Shown here: positions 23,472-32,504 of the stretch, piece by piece | Layout of the letters: each line of letters begins with the position of its first letter | Numbering within the stretch: position 1 is the stretch's first letter | Assembly (NCBI GenBank): GCA_016793635.1 | Contig: JAEUMD010000013.1 | Coordinates: 1-64,000, forward strand | DNA length: 64,000 nt | Source of the DNA: Hyphomicrobiaceae bacterium | Lineage (GTDB): Bacteria > Pseudomonadota > Alphaproteobacteria > Rhizobiales > Hyphomicrobiaceae | Reading direction: 5' to 3' | Notes under the pieces: model-generated | What the model saw: only the letters and a program-made list of their open reading frames with translations | Told to the model about the DNA's origin: nothing | Databases searched by the model: none | Position numbers and translations under genes: made by a program

Positions 23472-26104
23472 CCAGCCTCGATACCGGTGCCGGCCGTGAG
23501 ATCGCGGTTCGGGGCACGGCTTCACGCGCCGAGGGACCAGGCTTCGGCCGCGTATTGGCGCTCGCGTTCCGTGAAATGCGGGGTGGCATCCGCGGCTTCC
23601 AGGTATTCATCGCCTGCGTCGCACTCGGCGTGATGGTCATCACCGCCGTTACTGCTCTTTCCGATGCCCTCACGCACGGGCTCGAACGTCAGGGTGAGCT
23701 GATTCTCGGCGGCGATGCGACGCTTGCACGCTCGCATGCACGGGCAAGCGAAAGCGAGATCCAGTGGCTTGCCGCGCGCGGCCGGTTGAGCGAGACGGCG
23801 ACGATGCGCACCATGGCGCGTTCGCTCGACGGCGAGGAGCAGGCCCTCGCTGAGCTCAAGGGCGTCGATGCCGCCTATCCGCTGGTCGGCAGCGTCGTGC
23901 TCGACGGTGGTGCCAGCTTCCCCGATGCCATCCGCTCCGAAGGCGGCGTGCGACGCGCGGCCGTCGATCCCATTCTGCTCGAACGGTTCGGCATCAAGAT
24001 CGGCGGAAAGTTCCGAGTCGGTGAGTTAGAGCTTGTCGCGTCGGCCGCGATCGTCTCGGAGCCCGACGGCATCTCCGACCGCATGACATTCGGGCCGCGC
24101 ATTTTCGTCGATCTGCCGACGCTCGAGGCGACCGGGCTTGTGAAACCCGGCTCGCTGGTCCGCTGGCGTTACTCACTTCAACTCGACGAGCCGGGGGTGG
24201 CGTCGACGGCGCAATCACACGAGGACCGCGCCAGCGTCGCCTCTTTCGCGACGGCGGTGAAACGCGATTTGCCGGAGGCGGGGTTCACCGTGCTCGACAA
24301 GCGCGATCCTTCCCCGCGCGTGCGCAAGACCCTGGAGAGGCTGCGTCAGTTCCTGACGCTGATCGGGTTGACGGCGCTGCTCGTCGGCGGTGTCGGTGTG
24401 GCCAATGCCGTACAGACGTTCGTTGATCGCCGCCGCAAGGTCATCGCGACGATGAAGAGCCTCGGCGCGCCGAGCCGCCTCGTGTTCCAGATCTTCTTCA
24501 TTCAGGTCGCCATCATGGCGGCGCTCGGCGTCCTCATCGGCCTCATGCTCGGACAGATCGTGCCGCTCGCGCTGCATGCGTTCTTCGCCGACGCCCTGCC
24601 GTTTCCCGCCGATGTCGAGCTCTCGCCGTGGAGCCTCGTCACCGGGGCCGCATATGGCTTCCTCGTCGCGGCAATGTTCACCTTGTGGCCGCTCGGGCAG
24701 GCCGAGCGCGTCTCGCCCGCCGAACTCTTCCGAGACGAGATCGCCGACCAGCATGGCTGGCCGAGCCGCCGCCTCGTCGCTGCGACCGCGGCAATCGCCC
24801 TGGCGCTCGCCGTGTTCGTGGTGCTGTCGTCGGACTCACAGCGTATCGCGCTGTGGTTCGTGGGTGGCTTGACGGTGATCTTCGCGGCATTTCTCGCGCT
24901 CGGGCATGCGGTCACCTGGCTCGCCCGGCGCTTGCCGCGCACCCGCGTGCCGGAGCTTGCCCTCGCGGTTCGCAACATCGGTGCCCCCGGCGGGCTCACG
25001 CGCTCTGTTGTGCTGTCGCTCGGCGCCGGCCTGTCATTGCTCGTCGCGGTCGGATTGACGGACGCCTCGCTTCTCAACGAGATGACGACAAGGCTGCCCG
25101 AGCGCTCCCCCAACTATTTCGTCCTCGATGTGCCGAAGGGAGATCTGGGCGGAGTGGCCGGCATCGTTCACAAGGTTTCTCCGGAAGCGAAGGTCGAGAG
25201 CGCGCCGATGCTGCGCGGGCGCCTCGTGCGGCTCGGCGAGCGGCCGGTGGAACGGATCAAGGCGCCGGCCGAGGCGGACTGGGTGCTACGCGGTGACCGC
25301 GGGCTTTCCTACTCCGAAACGGTTCCGGCCGGCTCCGAGGTGGTCGCGGGAAGTTGGTGGCCGAAGGACTATTCCGGCGAGCCACTGGTCTCGTTCGAGG
25401 CCGAGCTGGCCCGCCAGCTCGGCGTCGCCATCGGCGATACGGTGACGGTGAACGTGCTCGGCCGCAACGTCACGGCGCGCATTTCCAACCTCCGCCAAGT
25501 GAACTGGGAGAGCCTCGCCATCAACTTCGTCATGGTGTTCTCACCGAACACGCTGGCTGGAGCGCCGCACAACCTGCTTGCGACGTTGACGCTGCCCGAG
25601 GCCGCGCCGCTGGCGCTCGAGGCCGAGGTCGCGCGCGCGCTCGGCAAGGCGTATCCGACCGTCACCGTCATTCGTGTCAAGGACGCCATCCAGTCGTTCG
25701 GCGCCATCCTCGACAAGATCATGGTCGCCGTGCGCGTCGCGGGAAGCGTCACGCTCGCCGCTGGCGCGCTGGTGCTTGCCGGAGCACTGGCGACAGCGCA
25801 GCGTCGCCGCATCCTCGAAGCCGTAATCCTGAAAGCGCTGGGCGCGACGCGTAGGCGAATCCTGGCGTCGCATGTCCTCGAATACCTCCTGATCGCCGCG
25901 GCGACGGCGGGTTTCGCCGTCGGCTTTGGCGCGCTCGCCGCGTGGGTTGCGCTCGAACAGGTGATGGACGTGCGGTTCACGTTTTCCTGGGGCGCAGTCG
26001 CGCTGGCGCTGGGGCTGGCGAGCGGCCTCGTGCTGATCTTCGGCGGGCTCGGGACATGGCAGGTCTTGCGGGCGCGCCCCGTACCTTATCTCCGGGCGCA
26101 GTAA
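23468..26104 (+). CDS. ybbP: FtsX-like ABC permease, YbbP type
   Basis: The 878-residue membrane protein has the YbbP layout. An N-terminal helix (about residues 40-62) is followed by a large periplasmic part, a first FtsX domain (about 290-420), a second periplasmic region and a C-terminal FtsX domain (about 760-870; LVLAGALATAQRRRILEAVILKALGATRRRI). With YbbA it likely forms a mechanotransmission-type transporter that works on envelope molecules, perhaps releasing lipophilic substrates to the adjacent TesA-like esterase. That link is inference from the conserved gene grouping. The overlap with ybbA fixes the start. Confidence 0.92.
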   Translation: MTSLDTGAGREIAVRGTASRAEGPGFGRVLALAFREMRGGIRGFQVFIACVALGVMVITAVTALSDALTHGLERQGELILGGDATLARSHARASESEIQWLAARGRLSETATMRTMARSLDGEEQALAELKGVDAAYPLVGSVVLDGGASFPDAIRSEGGVRRAAVDPILLERFGIKIGGKFRVGELELVASAAIVSEPDGISDRMTFGPRIFVDLPTLEATGLVKPGSLVRWRYSLQLDEPGVASTAQSHEDRASVASFATAVKRDLPEAGFTVLDKRDPSPRVRKTLERLRQFLTLIGLTALLVGGVGVANAVQTFVDRRRKVIATMKSLGAPSRLVFQIFFIQVAIMAALGVLIGLMLGQIVPLALHAFFADALPFPADVELSPWSLVTGAAYGFLVAAMFTLWPLGQAERVSPAELFRDEIADQHGWPSRRLVAATAAIALALAVFVVLSSDSQRIALWFVGGLTVIFAAFLALGHAVTWLARRLPRTRVPELALAVRNIGAPGGLTRSVVLSLGAGLSLLVAVGLTDASLLNEMTTRLPERSPNYFVLDVPKGDLGGVAGIVHKVSPEAKVESAPMLRGRLVRLGERPVERIKAPAEADWVLRGDRGLSYSETVPAGSEVVAGSWWPKDYSGEPLVSFEAELARQLGVAIGDTVTVNVLGRNVTARISNLRQVNWESLAINFVMVFSPNTLAGAPHNLLATLTLPEAAPLALEAEVARALGKAYPTVTVIRVKDAIQSFGAILDKIMVAVRVAGSVTLAAGALVLAGALATAQRRRILEAVILKALGATRRRILASHVLEYLLIAAATAGFAVGFGALAAWVALEQVMDVRFTFSWGAVALALGLASGLVLIFGGLGTWQVLRARPVPYLRAQ

Positions 26105-26255
26105 TTCTTGGTTTCGGGAATTAATCCCGTCGCTTCCGGGAGCAGGGCCTTCCGCCGTCGCTTTTCCGGCGCGCGCCCTTGAATGTATAGTGTTCCCACT
26201 TCATATTCCGCGTGTGGTCCGGATAATGAACCGGTCGAAAGGGAAAAATATCACT

Positions 26256-27035
26256 ATGGCTCAGATGGATAGACGGTACCAGGTCGCCGGCACGGCCACG
26301 CGCGAGGTCGGTCGCGTGGACGAGGGCCTTCGGTCCTACATGCTCGGCGTCTACAATTACATGGCTGCTGGCGTCGCCCTCACGGGCGCGGTCGCCTACG
26401 GCCTGTTCCACATGCTGACGACGACCGATCGCGCGCTCGCTGCGGCGCAGCTCAAGAACGGCATCATGCTCACCGAGGCGGGCAAGGCGCTCTACACTTC
26501 GCCGCTGATGTGGGTGGTGGCTCTCGCTCCGCTCGCGTTCATCTTCCTGATCGGCTTCCGCGCTCATAAGATGAGTTTGTCGGGCGCTCAGATGACGTTC
26601 TGGGCGTTCGCCGCTGTCATGGGCGCGTCGCTGTCGTCGATCTTCCTGCGCTATACCGGCGCCTCGATCACGCAGATGTTCTTCGTCACGGCCGCAGCGT
26701 TCAGCGCGCTGAGCCTGTGGGGTTATACGACCCGCAAGGATCTGACGGGATGGGGCTCGTTCCTGTTCATGGGCGTGGTGGGCATCATCATCGCCGGTCT
26801 GGTCAACATCTTCCTTCAGTCGAGCGCGCTGCAGTTCGCCATCTCGTCGATCGGCGTTCTCGTGTTTGCCGGCCTCACGGCGTACGACACGCAGCGCATC
26901 AAGGACGAGTACTACCTCGTCGCCGGTGACGCGGTCGCCGCGGGCAAAGCCGCCATCTTCGGCGCGCTGAGCCTCTACCTCGACTTCGTCAACATGTTCG
27001 TGTCGCTGCTGCAGCTCTTCGGCAACCGCGAGTAG
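26256..27035 (+). CDS. ybhL: Bax inhibitor-1/YbhL-family membrane protein
   Basis: The 259-residue protein has seven hydrophobic helices (from about residue 33 to the end) and BI-1 family wording: GVYNYMAAGVALTGAVAYG, FRAHKMSLSGAQ, then FAGLTAYDTQRIKDEYY and the terminal LSLYLDFVNMFVSLLQLFG. Family members are proton- or calcium-linked membrane proteins of unclear bacterial role. Start ATG 26256 (MAQMDRRYQV) is preferred over an in-frame ATG 30 bases upstream because of the GAAAGGGA run before it. Alphaproteobacterial ybhL genes are known to carry a structured 5' leader; the upstream GTCCGG..CCGGTC region could be part of one. Confidence 0.92.
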   Translation: MAQMDRRYQVAGTATREVGRVDEGLRSYMLGVYNYMAAGVALTGAVAYGLFHMLTTTDRALAAAQLKNGIMLTEAGKALYTSPLMWVVALAPLAFIFLIGFRAHKMSLSGAQMTFWAFAAVMGASLSSIFLRYTGASITQMFFVTAAAFSALSLWGYTTRKDLTGWGSFLFMGVVGIIIAGLVNIFLQSSALQFAISSIGVLVFAGLTAYDTQRIKDEYYLVAGDAVAAGKAAIFGALSLYLDFVNMFVSLLQLFGNRE

Positions 27036-27060
27036 TTGTCGCGAGACGTGACTTCAGGAA

Positions 27061-27092
27061 GGGCTCCGCCGCTGGCGGGGCCCTTTCTTTTT
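27061..27092 (+). terminator. Rho-independent terminator of ybhL
   Basis: GGGCTCCGCC and GGCGGGGCCC pair over 10 bp (one G-U) around a GCT loop, followed by TTTCTTTTT. It lies 25 bases after the stop. Confidence 0.88.
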
Positions 27093-27121
27093 GGCGATCT
27101 CCATGACGAGGGTGCAAGAGA

Positions 27122-27649
27122 ATGGACGTCTCGGTTCGCCCGGCGGACGAACATGACTGCGCGGCGGTCGCGGCAATCTATGCGTCGTCGGTCGAAACGA
27201 CGGCGGCGAGTTTCGAGCTCGTTGCTCCAGACGCCGTCGAGATGAGCCGCCGCTGGCTCAAGGTTGTGGAGGCGGGCTGCCCATTTCTCGTGGCGCAAGC
27301 GCCCGACGGCGTGATCGTCGGCTATGCCTACGCGCGACCTTTCCACGAGCGGGCGGCATTCGCGTGGACCGTCGAGGACGCCATCTATGTCGCCCCAGGG
27401 TCGGAGCGGCGCGGGGTCGGCAGAGTGCTGCTCGGTGCGCTCGTCGATGCTGCTGCGCGTGCCGGCTTTCGCCAGATGATCGCTCTCATCTCAAGCGGTG
27501 CCGGCCCGGCCTCCGAGCGTCTGCACGCCGGCCTTGGTTTCGCCAGGGTCGGACGCATCACCGCTGTCGGCTTCAAGAACGGCGAATGGCACGACATCGT
27601 TTATATGCAGCGGGAACTGGGTGCCGGAGCAACAACCTGCCCAGAATGA
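27122..27649 (+). CDS. GNAT acetyltransferase, phosphinothricin/methionine sulfone type
   Basis: The 175-residue protein follows the Pat/MddA pattern of GNAT enzymes: VRPADEHDCAAVAAIYASSVETTAASFE at the start, AYARPFHERAAFAWTVEDAIYV, and the acetyl-CoA pyrophosphate loop ERRGVGRVLLGAL (about 95-107). Such enzymes N-acetylate phosphinothricin, methionine sulfoximine or related amino acids. It begins 30 bases after the ybhL terminator, probably from its own promoter. Confidence 0.9.
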   Translation: MDVSVRPADEHDCAAVAAIYASSVETTAASFELVAPDAVEMSRRWLKVVEAGCPFLVAQAPDGVIVGYAYARPFHERAAFAWTVEDAIYVAPGSERRGVGRVLLGALVDAAARAGFRQMIALISSGAGPASERLHAGLGFARVGRITAVGFKNGEWHDIVYMQRELGAGATTCPE

Positions 27650-27770
27650 ACGGAGAGGCGCCGGGCGGATCGCCGCGCTCAATGGCGCTTGAGGAAGCGC
27701 GGGAGCGATTCCAAATTTGCGATCCAGCGAAGTCGATAAGCGCACTGCGGCCTGACAGTCTTGGGACCCG

Positions 27771-28199
27771 TCAGCCCTGGACGAGGCGAAGCTGCTTGTC
27801 GAATACGGCCAACACACGGGCGAGATCGCTGCCGCGTTTCAGTACTACGCCAGCAGCCGAGACGATACTGAACGCGCCTTGGCGCCGCGCCAAACGCGGG
27901 GTTTTTTCGATGCGGTACAGGGGTATCTCGCTGGAGCGGCGGAACACAGAGAACGTCGCGGTCTCGTCCTCCATATCGAGGGCATAATCGCGCCATTCGC
28001 CGGCAGCGACCATGCGTCCGTAAACTCTCAGAATTTGCTGTAGCTCTTGGCGGCTGAAAGCCGTGACCTGCCGGATGGTACGGTTGACGCCGTTCGATGA
28101 CGTGCCGCTCGGATGGTCGGTATCTGCTGGGTTCCGGCGTGCGGCTGCCCGGCGCTCCAACACCGGGCGGATCTCAATTATCGGGTCGGTATCGCTCAC
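27771..28199 (-). CDS. DUF2794 protein
   Basis: The 142-residue cytoplasmic protein matches the DUF2794 family of Alphaproteobacteria: FSRQELQQILRVYGRMVAAGEWRDYALD, then FSVFRRSSEIPLYRIEKTP. Function is unknown. It starts at GTG 28199 with a GGGAGG site five bases before it. The first 40 residues are polar and poorly conserved-looking. It supports the alphaproteobacterial assignment of this half. Confidence 0.88.
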   Translation of the reverse strand: MSDTDPIIEIRPVLERRAAARRNPADTDHPSGTSSNGVNRTIRQVTAFSRQELQQILRVYGRMVAAGEWRDYALDMEDETATFSVFRRSSEIPLYRIEKTPRLARRQGAFSIVSAAGVVLKRGSDLARVLAVFDKQLRLVQG

Positions 28200-28643
28200 G
28201 CGCGCCTCCCTTTCATGATGTTGTCATGATTGCCCGGAAGCAGCACTTAATCAAGCTTGCATGATCCGGGGGCCCCGCAGCCGCAGCGAGGTGGGGCGAG
28301 CTTCGCGAGCTTTTGCTGATTTCGCAGTAACCAAACCCGATAAGCGGGCGTCGTGCCGAGCTTTCGCCCGGTACCGGTCAAATTACCGACACGTTGATTT
28401 GGCCTCATTCGGCATTCGAGGGGCAGCCAGAAAATGCGCAGAGTTCTGCGGTAGACCCTTGGAACGGCGACGTTCTTCCTGGGCGCCGGACCGTGCTCGA
28501 TGCCCCGGGGAATAGTGGAGCTGCGTCGCGTCGTTATACCGAAGAAAGCAAGAGTGTCTTGCGCGTTAGCATTAACGGTCAGTTAACGGGTTGAAGCGAT
28601 GCTGCATGTGGAATCCGCGCACGTCTCGGCGGGAGCAAGTCTC
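28200..28643. other. 440-bp gap, divergent promoter region
   Basis: Lies between the divergent DUF2794 and CAP-lipoprotein genes. TCATGA occurs twice (28213-28218 and 28224-28229) just upstream of DUF2794. No tRNA, hairpin with U-tract or coding frame was recognised in the rest. Confidence 0.5.
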
Positions 28644-29312
28644 ATGTATCGCGTAGCACTACTCGTTTTCGCTGGTATCAGCGTCGCTGGTTGCGCCGTC
28701 AACTCGAGCGAGATCTCGTCCGGCTTTGCCGACACCCCGCTCGCTACCTCGTCGGTCTCCAAACCCAAGGCAGGCAGTCAGGCGCTCGGCGGCGATCCCG
28801 GCATCCGCCGCGGAGAGGTCGAAGGCACGCGCGTCGCCAAGCTGGACGACCGCGCACCGAAGGGAAGTTACGAGGCAGCGCCCGCGGGTGCTCTCTCCGA
28901 CCGTGACTACTCGCAGACAGAGCTCAACGTCGAACTCGCGCGCGACATCGTCAATCAATACCGCAAGGACAACGGGCTGAAGCCGCTCAAGCTCAACAGC
29001 GAGTTGACGGCGGCGGCGAAGGCCCATTCGCGCGATCTGTCTAAGTGGGATCGAATCTCGCACTATGGCTCCGATGGCTCGAACCCGTGGGACCGTGTGA
29101 AGCGCACGGGCTACAAGGCACGGCTCGCCGCAGAGAATGTCGGCACTGGCCAGACGACGTTCCCCGAAGTCATGACCGGCTGGAAGAACAGCCCTGGCCA
29201 CAACAAGAACCTGCTGCTGGCCGATGCCGAGCACATGGGTATCGCGCTGGTCAACGATTCCAAGACGGAGTTTAAATCCTTCTGGACTCTTGTGATCGGC
29301 TCGCCGATGTGA
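28644..29312 (+). CDS. CAP/SCP-domain lipoprotein (YkwD-like)
   Basis: The 222-residue precursor has a short signal peptide with lipobox VAGC (Cys 17), so it is probably a lipoprotein. After a polar linker comes a CAP domain (about residues 90-220): NQYRKDNGLKPLKLNSELTAAAKAHSRDLS, HYGSDGSNPWDRVKRTGY, AAENVGTG and GWKNSPGHNKNLL, with the His/Glu pocket residues present. Bacterial CAP proteins are envelope proteins of mostly unknown activity. The ATG at 28644 has a GGGAG site and begins the signal peptide directly; an ATG 15 codons upstream has no site. Confidence 0.9.
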   Translation: MYRVALLVFAGISVAGCAVNSSEISSGFADTPLATSSVSKPKAGSQALGGDPGIRRGEVEGTRVAKLDDRAPKGSYEAAPAGALSDRDYSQTELNVELARDIVNQYRKDNGLKPLKLNSELTAAAKAHSRDLSKWDRISHYGSDGSNPWDRVKRTGYKARLAAENVGTGQTTFPEVMTGWKNSPGHNKNLLLADAEHMGIALVNDSKTEFKSFWTLVIGSPM

Positions 29313-29389
29313 CGGGCTTGTGGAAGGTGGGCCTGGATAACCGGCACTTTCGACCTCAAGGATCTTGGCGACTGGCGCCGGTTGAGCGA

Positions 29390-29418
29390 AGCTCCTGATT
29401 GAGATCAGGAGCTTTTCG
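29390..29418 (+). terminator. Terminator of the CAP gene, overlapping the next RBS
   Basis: AGCTCCTGAT (29390-29399) and ATCAGGAGCT (29404-29413) pair perfectly around TGAG, followed by TTTCGTTT. The right arm contains AGGAG, the apparent ribosome binding site of the next gene, which starts at 29420. Confidence 0.82.
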
Positions 29419-29419
29419 T

Positions 29420-29689
29420 TTGGTCAAAGTCGTCTTTACGCAGAACCTGCAACGCCACGTCGCCTGCCCGGAAACCATCGTCGAGGCAGCGAGTGTTCGC
29501 GAGGCGCTCGAAGCGGTGTTCGCGGCCAATCCCCGCGCGCGCGGCTACGTGCTGGACGACCAATCGCAATTGCGCCGTCACATGGCGATCTTCGTCGATG
29601 GGCGGCTGATCCGCGACCGCGCCGGTCTTTCCGACCCTGTCGAAGAGTCGAGCACGGTCGCGGTGTTCCAGGCTCTATCTGGTGGCTGA
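29420..29689 (+). CDS. MoaD/ThiS-like ubiquitin-fold protein
   Basis: The 89-residue protein resembles the beta-grasp sulfur carriers MoaD and ThiS: an N-terminal VKVVFTQNL strand, the helix SVREALEAVFAANP, FVDGRLIRDRAGLSDPV, and a C-terminal Gly-Gly (ALSGG). That GG end is what is adenylated and thiocarboxylated in true carriers. It starts at TTG 29420, eight bases after AGGAG in the terminator arm; no ATG or GTG fits better. The next gene, a BNR propeller, starts 16 bases later, so the two are one unit. No moaE, thiG or E1-like enzyme is nearby, so cofactor synthesis is not implied. Confidence 0.8.
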   Translation: MVKVVFTQNLQRHVACPETIVEAASVREALEAVFAANPRARGYVLDDQSQLRRHMAIFVDGRLIRDRAGLSDPVEESSTVAVFQALSGG

Positions 29690-29705
29690 CGGGAAGGTTC
29701 CATTC

Positions 29706-30809
29706 ATGGGCGACAAGCTGCTCGTCTCGACGCGCAAGGGGTTCTTCGAGGTCGATCGCGTCGCTGGCCGATGGCAGATCGGCGCGACACACTTCCTCGG
29801 CGACAACGTTTCCATCGCACTCGCCGATCAGCGCGATGGACGCCGGTACGTCGCGCTCGATCATGGTCACTTCGGCGTCAAGCTCCACCGCTCGAACGCC
29901 GACGGCTGGGAGGAGATCGCGGCACCCCAATATCCAGCAAAGCCCGAAGGCCACACCGAGCACGACATGTGGGGCCGGCCACTGGAATGGACGACCGCGC
30001 GCATTTGGGCGCTGGTTCCTGGCGGCAGCGACGAGCCAGGGACTCTCTGGTGTGGCACGCTTCCAGGCGGGCTATTCCGCTCGCGCGATCACGGCACGAG
30101 CTGGGAAATCGTCGAGGCGCTGTGGCGTCATCCCAAACGCACCATGTGGATGGGCGGTGGCGCTGATCTTCCAGGACTGCACTCGGTGATCGTCGACCAG
30201 CACAACTCGCGGCGCGTTTTCATCGCCGTGTCGACTGGTGGCATCTGGCTGACGGAAGACGGCGGCGAGAGCTGGTCGCAACGCGGCGAGGGCATGCGCG
30301 CCGATCACGTACCGCCCGAGCTGACCCACGATCCCATCGCCCAGGACGTGCACCGCCTCGTGCAATGCCCGGCGGCGCCCGATCGCATGTGGGTGCAGCA
30401 CCATAATGGTATTTTCGTCTCGAACGACGAGGCCCGCACCTTCACCGAGATCGATCCCGCCCGTGTCGTCTCGACGTTCGGCTTCGGCGTCGCCGTGCAC
30501 CCGCGCGATCCCGATACCGCCTGGTTCGTGCCCGAGATCAAGGACGAGAAGCGCATTCCCTCCGACGGCAAGCTCGTCGTGACGCGCACGCGCGACGGTG
30601 GCAAGACGTTCGAGACGCTGACAGAAGGGCTGCCGCAGTCGCATGCCTACGACGTGGTCTACCGCCACGCGCTCGCCCTTGACGACAGCGGCACGCGCCT
30701 CGCAATCGGCTCGACGACGGGCGGACTGTGGGTGAGCGAGAACCAGGGTGACAGTTGGTCGACGGTGAGCCACACGCTGCCGCCGATCTACGCGGTGACC
30801 TTCGCCTGA
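29706..30809 (+). CDS. BNR/sialidase-like beta-propeller protein
   Basis: The 367-residue protein has at least five Asp-box repeats of the S-x-D-x-G-x-(S/T)-(W/F) kind: SRDHGTSWE, TEDGGESWS, SNDEARTFTE, TRDGGKTFE and SENQGDSWS. These mark the turns of a BNR beta-propeller. There is no signal peptide, so it is probably cytoplasmic, and the arginine triad of true sialidases is not apparent. Automatic labels of exo-alpha-sialidase are therefore doubtful. The ATG at 29706 has GGGAAGG about eight bases upstream. Coupling to the MoaD-like gene suggests a shared task. The function is unknown. Confidence 0.82.
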   Translation: MGDKLLVSTRKGFFEVDRVAGRWQIGATHFLGDNVSIALADQRDGRRYVALDHGHFGVKLHRSNADGWEEIAAPQYPAKPEGHTEHDMWGRPLEWTTARIWALVPGGSDEPGTLWCGTLPGGLFRSRDHGTSWEIVEALWRHPKRTMWMGGGADLPGLHSVIVDQHNSRRVFIAVSTGGIWLTEDGGESWSQRGEGMRADHVPPELTHDPIAQDVHRLVQCPAAPDRMWVQHHNGIFVSNDEARTFTEIDPARVVSTFGFGVAVHPRDPDTAWFVPEIKDEKRIPSDGKLVVTRTRDGGKTFETLTEGLPQSHAYDVVYRHALALDDSGTRLAIGSTTGGLWVSENQGDSWSTVSHTLPPIYAVTFA

Positions 30810-30858
30810 TGTGTGCGCCGCTCGCCCGTGCACTGATTGCGCGCGGTGTGCGGCGGCG

Positions 30859-31995
30859 TCATGCTTTGCTTGACCTTCGCCCGCCAGGCGCGCGGGTCGG
30901 GCGGTCGGTATCGCGCCGCGCCGCGCCCGCCTCCTTCGCCAGCAGCGCGCGCTTGCGCTCGACGCCCCATCGAAAACCGGAGAGACCGCCGTCTTCGCGC
31001 ACGACACGGTGGCACGGCACCGCGACCGCCAGCGGGTTCGCGGCGCATGCGCCCGCGACAGCGCGCGTTGCCGCCGGTACGCCCGCGCGCCGGGCAAGCT
31101 CGCTGTAGCTGATCGTCGAGCCGGCGGGAATGCCGCGCAGCGCTTGCCACACACGATGCTGGAAAGCCGTGCCACGTATATCGAGCGGCAGATCACAGTT
31201 GGCCGCGGGGTCGTCGATCATGTGTATGACAGTGCGGACGATCTCCACCATGCGGTCGGTGGCGGCGGTGAGATTGGCTTGGGCAAACCTGCGCCGAAGG
31301 TCTGCCACCAGCGCTTCTGCATCGTCACCGAGCAGGATGGCGCAGACACCTGCGTCCGTGGCGGCCACGAGCGTGGTGCCGAGCGAAGTTTGCGCCAGGG
31401 CGTAGCGAATATCCAAGCCGGCGCCGCCCGCGCGGTAATTTTTAGTCGCCATCCCGAGGATCTCCCGCGCGTTTGCATAGAAGCGTGCGCAACTGTCGTA
31501 TCCCGCCGCGTGGATCGCGTCGGTGGCCGTGCCGCCGGAGCCGAGCGCCGCTCGCACGCGCTCATGGCGCAATGCGCTCGCGAAGCCTTTCGGGCTCACG
31601 CCGAGGCGTTCCTTGAAGGCGCGCTGAAAATGAAAGGGGCTAGTGCCGGCGATACGCGCGAGAACTGCCAGGGTCGGGGGCGTTTCGCATTTTGCTATTT
31701 CCCGGCAGGCATCGATGATGCGTCGATCCATGTCGCTCGCGAATGCACCTTCTTGCGGGCGGCAGCGCAGGCACGGCCGAAAGCCCGCCTGCTCGGCGGA
31801 TCGGGGCGAGGCGTGGAACGAGACGTTACCGCGCAACGGACGCCGGGCGCCGCAGGATGGCCGACAATAGATTCCGGTCGTCCTGACGGCAAAGACGAAG
31901 CGCCCGTCATAGCTTCCGTCGCGCGCCTCGACGGCACGCCACATTTCGTCATCGTCGTCGGGCTGATCGAGATGTCTCGAGCGCGGCTGCTGCAT
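30859..31995 (-). CDS. ada: Bifunctional Ada methyltransferase/regulator
   Basis: Ada repairs alkylated DNA and then activates the adaptive response. The 378-residue protein has an N-terminal zinc domain with Cys 44, 48, 75 and 78 (GIYCRPSC, CLRC) that takes methyl groups from phosphotriesters. An AraC-type helix-turn-helix occupies about 90-185, and the C-terminal O6-methylguanine methyltransferase domain carries the PCHRV active site at Cys 328. All catalytic residues are present. It is convergent with the BNR gene, 49 bases apart. Confidence 0.94.
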   Translation of the reverse strand: MQQPRSRHLDQPDDDDEMWRAVEARDGSYDGRFVFAVRTTGIYCRPSCGARRPLRGNVSFHASPRSAEQAGFRPCLRCRPQEGAFASDMDRRIIDACREIAKCETPPTLAVLARIAGTSPFHFQRAFKERLGVSPKGFASALRHERVRAALGSGGTATDAIHAAGYDSCARFYANAREILGMATKNYRAGGAGLDIRYALAQTSLGTTLVAATDAGVCAILLGDDAEALVADLRRRFAQANLTAATDRMVEIVRTVIHMIDDPAANCDLPLDIRGTAFQHRVWQALRGIPAGSTISYSELARRAGVPAATRAVAGACAANPLAVAVPCHRVVREDGGLSGFRWGVERKRALLAKEAGAARRDTDRPTRAPGGRRSSKA

Positions 31996-32075
31996 ACGAG
32001 GAAGCTAACGCTCGACGCCCGCCCGCGCATCCTGTTCCTTGCGGTTGAATTCGGAACGCATGCCGAAGGGGCGCG

Positions 32076-32504
32076 TCAGCCCTTCACGTTGAACACGGCG
32101 CGTTGCGTTTCGCCGGTGGTCTTCGGGATCTGGAGGATGAAGCTGCCGGGACGGATCGGGATGAAGCTGATCGTCGCCTCGCCGGCGCCGTCGAACTCCA
32201 GCGAGTCGACGCCAAGCGGGCGGATCTCGACGTCGTTGACCACGATCTCGTTGACCCACATGTTGCGGAAGAACTCCGGACCGGCGATGCCGAGTTCCTG
32301 CGAGCCGTCAGCCTTGATTTGCAGGGAGTAGTACTTGCCCGCCTCGAGCTCGTAGGGTTTTTCGGCGAGCGGCTTGCCGGCAGAGAGCGTGATCGGGTCG
32401 AGCTTGGTCTTCTTCTTGAGGAGGCCAGATTGCGCGAGCGTCGGCGGGATGAGGCCGATCATGGCGATCAGCGAGAGCATGACGAACTTCACGAACATGC
32501 GCAT
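32076..32504 (-). CDS. Small exported beta-rich protein, cupredoxin-like?
   Basis: The 142-residue precursor has a clear signal peptide (about residues 1-24, ending LAQ). The mature part is rich in beta strands: LEAGKYYSLQIKADGSQELGI, then ATISFIPIRPGSFILQIP. The pattern of an extended strand followed by F-x-P...PG resembles a cupredoxin fold, but no Cys and no evident His/Met copper ligands are present. An AAGGGAAGG site lies upstream of the ATG. I do not recognise a characterised family. Confidence 0.75.
   Translation of the reverse strand: MRMFVKFVMLSLIAMIGLIPPTLAQSGLLKKKTKLDPITLSAGKPLAEKPYELEAGKYYSLQIKADGSQELGIAGPEFFRNMWVNEIVVNDVEIRPLGVDSLEFDGAGEATISFIPIRPGSFILQIPKTTGETQRAVFNVKG

Noticed and set aside
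29706..30809. Calling the BNR protein a sialidase
   Set aside because: Asp-boxes are present, but there is no signal peptide and the catalytic arginine triad was not apparent.
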